Shown: piece after piece, positions 32,149 through 42,118 of the stretch
How positions within the stretch are numbered: the first letter of the stretch is position 1
Layout of the letters: each line of letters begins with the position of its first letter
DNA from: Poteriospumella lacustris
Lineage: Eukaryota; Sar; Chrysophyceae; Chromulinales; Dinobryaceae
NCBI GenBank assembly: GCA_008000375.1
Contig: SMOI01000116.1
Span: 28,131 to 79,835, forward strand
DNA length: 51,705 bases
Direction: 5' to 3'
Made by a program: the position numbers and the translations under genes
Notes under the pieces: model-generated
Databases searched by the model: none
What the model was told of the DNA's origin: nothing
The model's input: only the letters and a program-made list of their open reading frames with translations

Positions 32149-32641
32149 TAGTGCGAGATTTCTTTCACATTGTTTGTTGCTTTTGCCATCGTTGTTTGTA
32201 TGTACAGTGAACTTATTCTTGCAAGATGGAGATCGTCATCTTTCGCTATGAAATGTATGTAAATGAATAACTCTCTGCGTTTCTCTCGTCGATCAATTTG
32301 CTCACACCTGCTTCAGTCAACTCTGGAGACGACAATAGCAACCGGTAGGAGGAGTTGCTCTTCACTACAAGCCCATTTTAGCACTACAAAATACCGTGTT
32401 TGCTGGGGGCTGTTTCCTGTGGGTTCCAACTGTTACCTGTGTAACGCCATGTATGTTTTGCCCTTTGGCGCGTCCTGTTACTCTTCAAAACCATAAGATC
32501 TAGGACTAAGAAGGCTTTCTTCATCCACATACATACCCAAAAGAACATATCAAACTACGAGACAGTTAAGAAAATTAGACCTCCCGAAACCCATTCATAC
32601 AGCTTTTATTCTTTTGGTTCCGGTGTGTACAAAGAATACAC
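32149..32641. other. Unique spacer between arms of inverted repeat 1
   Basis: The two 3' flanks differ completely immediately after the stop codons, so the duplication or its homogenisation ends at the coding region. No gene is recognised in the spacer. Confidence 0.6.
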
Positions 32642-33494
32642 CTCAGCGGGTGGTGGCGCCCAGATGGCTCTTATCGTAGAAGTTCTTCACTTCCGAACGA
32701 CCTCCATAAACTGGTGGCTTGTATTGGACAGACCAAGCGCTGTCGCCAATATCGTAGCTGACTGGCTTCGAGCCCTCCCCGATAAAGCGCCCATGAGTGC
32801 TGTCGAATCGGTAGTACGCGTCCTTCGTCGACCGAGGATCAAAGTCCGTCACTCTCGTCCGTCCGATGTCGTACTGATGGACCTTCCCTGCGTAGCGATT
32901 GGTCGCTCCCATGTCATCCAAGGCGCCCGATCGCATCGAAGCCCGCATTGTCTCGCGAGATTCCATCATCTTGGTCAGCTTCATTTGCAGGACTTCCGAG
33001 CTCTCAGCGTTGAGGAGCTTCTCCTTTCTCAGTGTTTCGCGGTACTGCTCCGTGCGGATGTCATTGCAGAACTCGTCGCGCTTGTTGGCATCTTTGGTAC
33101 CGAAGCCATTTTTGCGCTGGTCGAGAGGTTGCGTGGTGATATACTTGATCGTATCCGGGAGATCCTCGCGCTCTCCGGGTTCCAAGGTAGTCTTCTTCGC
33201 ATGAGGAGGAACATAGCGGAGCTTTCCGAAGTTGCCGTTCTCGGCATTACGGGCGACCAACTACAAGTCAACATCACGTAAGTGTGTGTTGTCGCTGAAG
33301 CATGTGGAGAATCAGAAAAGGCTTACCGCAGTCATGAAGGGCTTCTCCTTCTTCTCGTCCTCGCCATCGCCTTTCTTTGTCTTCGTTCCTTGACGGAAAG
33401 GATTGGGCACGGGATCGCGATAAAGATCACCTTTGTGAAGGTAAGCGTTATCGCTCATCATGTTTTTGTGCATCAACTTGGTAGAATACATTTT
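32642..33494 (-). repeat. Inverted repeat 1, right arm
   Basis: Reverse complement of 31296-32148. Nearly all of it, including the intron, is identical, except for a dense patch of about 15 mismatches at 32754-32801 (opposite 31989-32036). Confidence 0.95.
32643..33491 (-). CDS. Unrecognised basic soluble protein, copy B
   Basis: Exons (minus strand) are 33327-33491 and 32643-33260, with the intron at 33261-33326 identical to that of copy A; the product is 260 residues. It differs from copy A by a Val-to-Met near the start and by three changes in the diverged patch (Thr to Ile, Ala to Ser, Asn to Tyr). All other visible differences are synonymous. Conserved splice sites and a conserved frame in both copies suggest both are functional. 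The upstream regions are unrelated, so the copies probably have different promoters. Confidence 0.85.
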
Positions 33495-33833
33495 CCAGAA
33501 GCTGAAGCGAGGAGAACGAACTCCAGATGAAGAAAAGGAGACTGACCAAGACTGGCGAAGAGAGTGGGCGTCAAATAAACAAAAAGACCAATATTCTTGT
33601 GCAATTGCAACCTATATTGGCTTGTGGCCGATGTTTCCCAAGGAAGAATATATCGATCCGGTCGACACGAGAGGATAGCTGTCGTCATCATCATCGATGG
33701 GTTTGTGTAAAAGCGAAACGAATGCACGGACAGACGATGAATCGTGAGCACGACTTCTCCTGAAAATAAGAGCCCAAACACCCAAACTCTGGCATTTTGC
33801 CTTCACACATCACCCCAGGCCCTCCTTCCCTCC
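33495..33833. promoter_or_regulatory. Region between the two inverted gene pairs
   Basis: This is the divergent 5' region of copy B of the unknown gene and of proteasome beta5 copy A. It is unique sequence and no clear elements are seen. Confidence 0.4.
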
Positions 33834-35210
33834 CACCGCTGATGGATGCCTGAGTGTGCGTCGGCCTCAGCGTCGAGCTCTTGAGAGCAGCAGCGAGTCT
33901 ATTTGATTGCCTTTTGTACGTAATCGATAAGACGTCTTTTGATCCAGGATATTGATACCGCTGTTATATATCTAATTGGGATCAATTGTATCATCATGTC
34001 GCGATTTATTGGTTCGAATATTTTGGATATTGGCAGCAGCAAATGGAGCCAGGACATGTCCGCCTTGGATGCGGACAGTTTGGGTGCTTCGATGGGGTTC
34101 GATCAATTCACATTGCCTGCGGTTGACAATGTAGGCTGCTATGCACTGGGTTATGATGGAAGTACCAACGAATGCTGATGTGTGACTGTTGACGATGTGT
34201 TTGTAGCCGGCAGAATTCGCCAAAACCAACTTCTCCGCCGAGAAGGGCCAGGACTACGATCAACAAATTCAGTTTATGAAGGGAACCACAACATTGGCAT
34301 TCAAGGTGAGTAAACTCATGAATATGTCGACTTGGACGGTTGAGAGCATGTTTTATCGTCATGATGTGTTTGTTTGCAGTTCGATGGCGGCGTTGTTGTA
34401 TCAGTGGACAGTCGATCGACGCAAGGTCCTTTCATCGGTAAGATTGCGTACTGCCTGGTCTGTTTGTAACCCACGCCTTCGTCTAATCGATCGAACGCGC
34501 CTCTTCAGCATCCGGTAGTGTAAAGAAGGTCATCGAAATCAATCCGTTCCTGCTCGGTACGATGGCCGGCGGTGCTGCCGACTGTTCCTTCTGGGAGCGT
34601 GATTTGGGTCGTCAATGTCGCTTGTTCGAGCTGCGAAATAAGGAGCGCATCTCTGTTGCAGCGGCATCGAAGCTGTTGGCGAACACAATGTACGTTCTCG
34701 CTGTGCTGTTGTGTCTTCTCTCATCACCTGCGACGACTGACCTTGAATATGTTGTGCAGGTATTCATATCGAGGATATGGTCTCAGTATGGGCACCATGA
34801 TCACCGGCTGGGACAAGACCGGACCACAGCTATACTATGTGGACAACGATGCATCTCGCATCCATGGTGACTTGTTCAGCGTAGGATCTGGTTCCACATA
34901 CGCCTATGGTGTGTTGGACTCCTACTATCGCAAGGACTTGACGGTTCCAGAGGCGATCGAGTTGGGCAAGCGCGCTATCTTGCACGCCACTCATCGCGAT
35001 GCTTACTCAGGTGGCATTAACAATGTCTACCTGGTCACAGAGAATGGCTGGCAGAAGGTGTGGTCAACGGACACCCACGAGATGTTCTACGAGTACTACC
35101 CGGTCAAGAAGGTTGACCGGGGCTTGTAAAGCCGTGACCACCACCCTGTCCAGCCATATCTGTATATCAAGAATTCGCTGTGGTAGCGAACCAACGCTGC
35201 AGCAGCTCGT
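33834..35210 (+). repeat. Inverted repeat 2, left arm
   Basis: The reverse complement is found at 35513-36889; all paired coordinates sum to 70723, so the 1,377-bp arms have no indels. The only mismatch noticed is in TG(G/A)TAGCG near 35,183. The arm includes about 160 bp of 5' flank, the whole gene with four introns, and about 80 bp of 3' flank. Confidence 0.95.
33996..35129 (+). CDS. PSMB5: 20S proteasome subunit beta5, copy A
   Basis: Five exons, 33996-34130, 34207-34305, 34380-34437, 34509-34689 and 34760-35129, give 280 residues. A propeptide of 71 residues precedes GTTTLAFK; the Thr after Gly (residue 72) is the catalytic N-terminal Thr of the mature subunit. Asp17 (SVDSRS) and Lys33 (SGSVKKV) of mature numbering are present. 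Family blocks are [67 protein letters not shown] and [12 protein letters not shown]. Beta5 carries the chymotrypsin-like activity of the 20S core. TTATATAT at 33964-33971, near the start codon, could be a TATA-like element. Four introns in one gene make it the most intron-dense gene here. Confidence 0.97.
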
Positions 35211-35512
35211 TGCGCCGGACTAAAACTTGTAATCGTCTGTTTAAGTCTGTTTTCTCAACTTTTCTTTACCTTTCGGGTTTGATTTGTCAGTCTCAAAAAT
35301 AGGAACTTGCTGCGATTCGGTCTTCATCGGAGAGCCATCATGGGAACATGAACTTGATCGCGCTTCGCATTCCTGTTATAGAATACATAGCAGCTGTTCT
35401 TAATAGTTCGAGACATAATCATCAACGAATGTCGAAGAAGAGAGTCAAGTTGACAAACAAAACTTAAATATTTTACAAGTTTATATCGACACGAAATTGT
35501 TTGTCCGACAAC
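35211..35512. other. Unique spacer between arms of inverted repeat 2
   Basis: A 302-bp AT-rich spacer between the convergent beta5 copies. Both mRNAs probably end here or just before it. No gene is recognised. Confidence 0.55.
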
Positions 35513-36889
35513 ACGAGCTGCTGCAGCGTTGGTTCGCTATCACAGCGAATTCTTGATATACAGATATGGCTGGACAGGGTGGTGGTCACGGCTTTACAAG
35601 CCCCGGTCAACCTTCTTGACCGGGTAGTACTCGTAGAACATCTCGTGGGTGTCCGTTGACCACACCTTCTGCCAGCCATTCTCTGTGACCAGGTAGACAT
35701 TGTTAATGCCACCTGAGTAAGCATCGCGATGAGTGGCGTGCAAGATAGCGCGCTTGCCCAACTCGATCGCCTCTGGAACCGTCAAGTCCTTGCGATAGTA
35801 GGAGTCCAACACACCATAGGCGTATGTGGAACCAGATCCTACGCTGAACAAGTCACCATGGATGCGAGATGCATCGTTGTCCACATAGTATAGCTGTGGT
35901 CCGGTCTTGTCCCAGCCGGTGATCATGGTGCCCATACTGAGACCATATCCTCGATATGAATACCTGCACAACATATTCAAGGTCAGTCGTCGCAGGTGAT
36001 GAGAGAAGACACAACAGCACAGCGAGAACGTACATTGTGTTCGCCAACAGCTTCGATGCCGCTGCAACAGAGATGCGCTCCTTATTTCGCAGCTCGAACA
36101 AGCGACATTGACGACCCAAATCACGCTCCCAGAAGGAACAGTCGGCAGCACCGCCGGCCATCGTACCGAGCAGGAACGGATTGATTTCGATGACCTTCTT
36201 TACACTACCGGATGCTGAAGAGGCGCGTTCGATCGATTAGACGAAGGCGTGGGTTACAAACAGACCAGGCAGTACGCAATCTTACCGATGAAAGGACCTT
36301 GCGTCGATCGACTGTCCACTGATACAACAACGCCGCCATCGAACTGCAAACAAACACATCATGACGATAAAACATGCTCTCAACCGTCCAAGTCGACATA
36401 TTCATGAGTTTACTCACCTTGAATGCCAATGTTGTGGTTCCCTTCATAAACTGAATTTGTTGATCGTAGTCCTGGCCCTTCTCGGCGGAGAAGTTGGTTT
36501 TGGCGAATTCTGCCGGCTACAAACACATCGTCAACAGTCACACATCAGCATTCGTTGGTACTTCCATCATAACCCAGTGCATAGCAGCCTACATTGTCAA
36601 CCGCAGGCAATGTGAATTGATCGAACCCCATCGAAGCACCCAAACTGTCCGCATCCAAGGCGGACATGTCCTGGCTCCATTTGCTGCTGCCAATATCCAA
36701 AATATTCGAACCAATAAATCGCGACATGATGATACAATTGATCCCAATTAGATATATAACAGCGGTATCAATATCCTGGATCAAAAGACGTCTTATCGAT
36801 TACGTACAAAAGGCAATCAAATAGACTCGCTGCTGCTCTCAAGAGCTCGACGCTGAGGCCGACGCACACTCAGGCATCCATCAGCGGTG
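35513..36889 (-). repeat. Inverted repeat 2, right arm
   Basis: Reverse complement of 33834-35210, with the same limits and nearly no differences. Confidence 0.95.
35594..36727 (-). CDS. PSMB5: 20S proteasome subunit beta5, copy B
   Basis: Minus-strand exons are 36593-36727, 36418-36516, 36286-36343, 36034-36214 and 35594-35963, exactly mirroring copy A. The 280-residue product is identical to copy A wherever the two were compared, including the catalytic Thr72 and the Asp17 and Lys33 equivalents. The 5' flank is also duplicated for about 160 bp, so both copies carry the same proximal promoter, unlike the neighbouring gene pair. Two intact identical beta5 genes could raise dosage or simply reflect a recent duplication. 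Confidence 0.95.
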
Positions 36890-37048
36890 TGCCGTGCAGT
36901 TGGGTGTGGAAGTGATGTGCGTAGAGGCGTCGATTCAAGCCACACACCAATCTCGGGGTGTGGCGATGATGATTTCATGTCACTTTTTACACGGTAATTG
37001 GCATGTGTATTGGTCATTCATTGTGCAATTCGTCGTCTAAGGGGTGTC
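36890..37048. promoter_or_regulatory. 5' region shared by beta5 copy B and Bre1
   Basis: Unique sequence beyond the inverted-repeat boundary. It contains a TGTGTGG/CCACACA-type inverted motif (about 36,903-36,962). Any Bre1 promoter must lie here or within the repeat arm. Confidence 0.35.
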
Positions 37049-39821
37049 ATGAAGCGAGGTATTGACAGTATTTCTGGAGGATCCGCGAATCCATCCAGTA
37101 AGCGAAATGCTGGAGACGATGGAGATGCAGAGGTAAGTTTCTTGCGCGAAAACTGAGTCAGACCAGTTATTCTTCATGCTTCATTGTGAATCGTTCAGAA
37201 TCAAGAATGTTCCGCGATTTCCAGTTTTGTTTTGATGACCAAAAGTCGAAATCTCACATTGGAGTTAATGCGAAACAAACGGGAACTCATTGAGGCCAGA
37301 AAGGAGTTGGACTTGATGAGGAAGAAGAGCCAAGAAATGGAGTCTTTGGTCAGTTTGATTCAACGATCGTGGTCCCAAATTGACATCGATAGTTCCTTAA
37401 TGCTTGATAGTTTGGGTGACAGCGAAATGAAATTGCCTGATGAAGGTGACTCAGAGCTGTTATATAAGTTATTGAACGCGAGCAGCCGATGGCTTTCATT
37501 AGACCCCACGAACACCGAAAATGTTTCCACATTGGACATTGATCAGTGGTGTTCTAAGGGAGACATTGAAAAGGCGAAAGAGAAAGCATTACAATCGGAA
37601 TCAGACGTAAAACTGACAGTGAAGTCCCCACTTGATGGTGGAGCCGAGGGGGGCACGCGGTTGCTCGTGTCGGAGCAAGTAGAGCAACATTTGCAAGGAC
37701 ACACATCATTCACAATGTCTCTTCTGGAGCGATTATGTTCAACATTGAATGAAATCACGGATGTTGGAAGTCGAGAGGAGATTCTACGGCCGTTGACGCA
37801 AGCACGTGAAAACAGCAGTATCATTTTGACGTTGCAAGACAATGTGCTAAAGCTTCGCAGTGAAATCATCGAAACGAAGGCATTGCTTCAATTGAAAGAA
37901 AACGAGAAAGTAAAATTGGAAAAGAAGTTGGACAAGGCCTTGATGACGATCAAGGAATTGGAAGAACGCAGTGGAGCGGTCCGAAACGCTACGAGCGAGT
38001 CCAAGGAGGGTACGGTTGATACAACCTCTTCGGCCGTTCCTTCCGGAGATACGGCTACGTCTTCAGAGTCTGCAGCAGCTGCCGCTACTGGGGCTTCGAA
38101 ACCGAAAGGAGACAGTGCTGCGAATGGTGATCAGACGTATGAGAAGGAATTACAGTTGCAAATCGAATTGTTGGAAAAACAATTGGCGGAAAGTGAGAGT
38201 GCCAAGGCAAAAGTAGAACGTCAAATGACTGAAAAATTGGCTCGCCCATTTGCTCAAACGGAAACGCAAGTCTCTGACATGCGAAAGACGTTGGAAGAAC
38301 TGAAGAATCAATTCAAACATCGCCTCGCGGAGTATGTGAAGCAGGTACGTTGTCCTCTCCCCAGGTTGTATACTTCTCCTTTGTTTTGACGTAACGCGTG
38401 TTTTGATCAATGCAACACAGATCGAAGAAGTGACGAAAGAGCGGGATGATTACCACTTCATTGTCACCAAATTGGAGACAGTCACTGCGCAAAAGGTGGC
38501 TCAAGTGGTAGCTGCCACTGAGCAAGAAATCGCCCGCGTCAAAGCCGAGAAAGCCGCATTGGAAACACGTATTTCCGCCATGCAAGCGAATGCAGAAGTC
38601 GCACAACAATTGAAAACGCAAGTACAAGAATGGCAACAAGTCGATGCCGCACGCCAAATGCGTATTCAGCATCTGGAACAGGACGTCAAACATTGGCAAC
38701 AGACCGTGCAGCAAACCGAAGCACATTTGGCACAAGCCCGTGCCCGAGAACAACAATTGGAGACGGTGGTGGCACAGCTGCAGTCCGCATCATCATCGTC
38801 AGCAGCAGCAGCCGCTACTACAGCGGCAGAGGCATCAGCCAATAACGCTGCCGTCGAACAACAGAAACTGTTGTTGGAACAAACACAATCCCGTTGCAGT
38901 GACTTGGAAAAAGAACTGGAGGAAACCAAAGCCTCCATTCACGAGTTTTTAACCGAAATCGATGCGGTTTCCAATCAAGAAGTCTCCTCGCGGCAACAAT
39001 CGGAACGTTTGCTGCAACAAATCCATGACTATCAATCGATTCAACGGGATGCCTTGCAAGAAAACATGCGACTGCAATCGGCGGTCGAAGACATGCAGAA
39101 GTCGATGAAAGAAATGGAACAACGCACCGAAATGATGAAACAGTTGATGTTGCAGCAAGAATCAACGCTGACGGATATTCGCAACGTTGAGCAAACCACG
39201 CGGCAAGAATATCATTCGTTGAAACATGAGCATCAGCGTATCCAACAAGAACGTGATACCTTGTCGGTTCAGTTCCAAGAGATGCAACAACGATTGAAAG
39301 ACATGGAACAAGAGCATCAAAAGACCATGAAACGCAACCAAGAGTTGCATCAGCGTTGTGATGCCTTGACGGCACAAGCAGAAGAAGAACGAAAACGACG
39401 GTAAGTCTTGTTTTGTTTTTTTGCTTTGGTAACGGTGGGATGGTAACGCCTCTAATCGACGGATGTGTTGCGATATAGATACGACGAAGGTCGTGCGCAT
39501 GCGAAGAAGGAACGTCAGTATCAAAAGAAACTGACGAATGCCAATGCTGCGGGTGGATCATCCTCGTCGGATGCGACGAGCAGCAACAGTGGTAAACGAG
39601 TGATGAAAGACACGGATCAAGATATGCTGGACATGACATTGGAGATGTTACGGTGCTCCGTCTGCCACGATCGGTTCAAGAACGTGACGATTACCCGGTG
39701 TTTCCACATGTTTTGCCGCGAGTGTATCGATGAAAACCTGCGAAATCGGTCACGGAAATGCCCCGCCTGTGGAGAGAAGTTTGGACAAGACGATGTTGCG
39801 CAGGTGTATTTCACAAATTAG
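37049..39821 (+). CDS. BRE1: Bre1/RNF20-type E3 ligase for histone H2B
   Basis: Four exons, 37049-37132, 37199-38344, 38421-39400 and 39479-39821, give 850 residues. A short basic N-terminus (MKRGIDSISG) is followed by a segment like Bre1's start (MTKSRNLTLELMRNKRELIE, then LVSLIQRSWSQID). Long coiled coils with Gln-rich stretches fill the middle. The C-terminal C3HC4 RING is at about 795-838 (RCSVCHDRF, TRCFHMFCRECI, CPACGEKFG) and ends in DVAQVYFTN, as in Bre1 proteins. With the E2 Rad6, Bre1 monoubiquitinates H2B during transcription elongation. Zinc ligands appear complete. Every intron was placed by GT..AG sites that preserve frame, including a phase-2 junction at 39400/39479. Confidence 0.93.
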
Positions 39822-40246
39822 AAATCATTTATGCCGATCAGACGATGTGTGTATATATATCTGCATACATCGTCGATGAACAGAGAAGACTCTGTCGTAG
39901 CGAGCAGTGATGGCAAATGGACATGGCCTCGTGGACTAACCAGTGGGAGTCCTGTTGTGGGTGGGTGCCGAGCAGCTTCGGCTGTTCTTCCTTCCTGCTG
40001 CTGTACAGTTTGCCAGGTCGATGACCGGACATCCTTTACACAAACAGTGCAGTGTACGTCCATCGTGTAACACATCGAGCGGGTCGGTGATTGCGCTCGC
40101 AAAATCGATGATGAATTATCACAAGAATGGCAAACGATGAACTACAGTGCAAATTGGCATGCTAAATAGTGTATGTACAGTACATTGACAAAGAAAACGA
40201 CACAGAACAAAGTCCTACAGGCAGGCAACGATGTGGGTATCTTCTT
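39822..40246. other. Convergent 3' intergenic region
   Basis: This 425-bp stretch lies between the stop codons of Bre1 and the BSD-domain gene. No gene, RNA or clear repeat is recognised. Confidence 0.5.
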
Positions 40247-41581
40247 TCAGTTCCAGCCATCTTCTTCTTCGTCCTCGCCCAGTTCATCTTCTGCGAAGCC
40301 ACCGGTGGGTTTAGCGGGGGGAATAGTTGACGATAATGGTGCGGTTGCTGTCAAGGCGACAGGTTTTGACGGTGAAATGATCAGTGTCGCTTTTCCGCCC
40401 ACCCCGTGGCGAGATGTTTCTTCGTCGGTGCCGTAGGGTGTGGAGGAGTTGACATCTGAATGATTGATGACCGACATGTTCTCCGATGACGCGTCGGACC
40501 AGGTATCTGATCCTTGCTGAGCCATTGCTGCTACTGGAACAGAAGCAGGAGTAGCAGCACCTGCGGGAGGAGCGGAGCTCTGTTTCGCCTCCGTAGCAAC
40601 TTCAGCAGGACTCGACGCGTTCGATTGCGTCTCCAATTGTAACTGAAGCTGCGCGATCAACGTATTCTTCGTCTTCACGTCCAATTCCAACTGAGCAATG
40701 CGATTCGTCAACGACGACAGAACACCCCGAAGTTTTTGATTGTCTTCTTCCAACGACGTGATCTTGCGTTGGAATTGAGTGCGTTCTTCTTGAGCTAAGC
40801 CGTGGCTACTCTGTTGCACTCCGCCGGTCAACGAGGAAGTGGAAGCACTGGGCTGCAAAGGAGTACTCCCCCCAGAGACACCAAACTTTTCGCTGGTTTG
40901 TTGAGAATCAGCCACCGATTCGGATGTCACATCGGTCTCTTCCCACGTCAACTCTTCCTCTTCGTCGTCCTCTTCGAAGTTGACATTTCCCGTGCGTGTT
41001 AGCAGTTGCAGTCGAAAGAAGAGCCTGGATATTGTTACATGTTTTTGCATGCATTAGCACCACAGAAATGCACAAGATGGAATTCATTCAAACGACAATA
41101 CCTGGCCCAAAATTCATCAGGAGAAATTTGCACAGGAACCAGTTCCGCATAAAAACGCGACACTTCTGGCTCTTCATCCAAGACGTCCGCGATTTCTTTG
41201 GAATGACTGGTGAGGTTAAACTTCTTTTTGTACCGCTCGTATTCCTTGGCGCGTCGTTCCTTCAATGGCTATGGATATTCGGAGTCATAACAAAGACTTG
41301 GAAAATTTAGAATAAAATCGCTCGCCATCGAGACTTACGTTCGCGTATGTTTCATACGATCGCTTCGTGTCCGCGATCCATTTTTGAAGCAAATTCTCTT
41401 CTTCCGCCTACAAAGAATAAATATATTCCATTTATTTAAAACTCACTGGGGATATCATGAATTCGTGTCGTACCGAAACGTCAACTTCTTCGTCGCCGAG
41501 CACCAACGACAAGGTCTTGGATGTGTCTTCCTTAATGGTCGTCACGAAGTCCAGCAAATCAGACTTTAATGCACTCCACAT
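40247..41581 (-). CDS. BSD-domain protein (BSDC1-like)
   Basis: Minus-strand exons are 41474-41581, 41339-41407, 41102-41268 and 40247-41024, all with GT..AG introns, giving 373 residues. An N-terminal MWSALKSDLLDFVTTIKED is followed by the BSD domain at about 75-116 (FNLTSHSKEIADVLDEEP, RFYAELVPVQISPDEFWARL, FFRLQLL) with the diagnostic Phe-Trp pair. An acidic stretch (NFEEDDEEEELTWEE), a short coiled coil (about 220-265) and a Ser/Ala/Pro-rich tail ending in an acidic EDEEEDGW follow. The layout matches BSDC1-type proteins, whose role is poorly known, and differs from TFIIH p62, which has two BSD domains. The last splice (phase 2, AG|G) restores WARLFFRL across the junction. Confidence 0.9.
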
Positions 41582-42118
41582 TTCTTAAATATCCTTAAAT
41601 GGTGAAAGTGTACTGGAAGGGAGACGGTAACTTCCCAAGTGGCTCTGTTGATCTCTTGTCTGCTGGTCCGAAAACAAAGAAGAAAAAAATTGGCAGAGCA
41701 AGCAAACTCTCACTGTTATGTGCTCTCCTATTCCTAATAATATCGCAATTGACGGGAGTTGTCAATCGTTGTGATTCCTTTATGAACCGAACGTCTTTCG
41801 GGTCTTGCGCTTGTTGTTTTCCTCGTCGATTTTTTTTCATGCACGGCGATCGATGATGACGAGACGACGGGCTGCTTTCAGTTTCTCGGCGCGGTGCAGG
41901 CTGTGGGTTACTCTGGGGAAATTGGGTCACACTGCTGCTGCTGCTTTCGATGATGTTCGCCGGGCGGCTTTCATTCATCCGAATCCCAACTTGTGCTCCT
42001 CCATTCAGTGTTGAGAGAAGAAAAAGCATATCAGTTTGTTCTATACTCTTGGTATCGTTTCTTTGAAAGTGTCGAATTGAACCCATTATTTTGAAGAGAA
42101 GTCATTGTGGGAGGCAAC
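41582..42118. promoter_or_regulatory. Divergent 5' region of BSD-domain gene and TAF2
   Basis: These 537 bp separate opposing starts. A minus-strand frame (41595-42086, 163 codons, with an ATG) fills almost the whole gap and has a Ser/Pro/Arg-rich composition. It has no recognisable domain and would occupy the BSD gene's 5' region, so I do not annotate it as a gene. Confidence 0.4.

Noticed and set aside
31296-36889. Whole region as one large palindrome
   Set aside because: The two inverted pairs have different centres (coordinate sums 64790 and 70723), so they are separate events.
41595-42086. 163-codon minus-strand frame between the BSD-domain gene and TAF2
   Set aside because: Ser/Pro/Arg-rich without a domain, and it would occupy the promoter region of both neighbours. 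A transcript would change this view.
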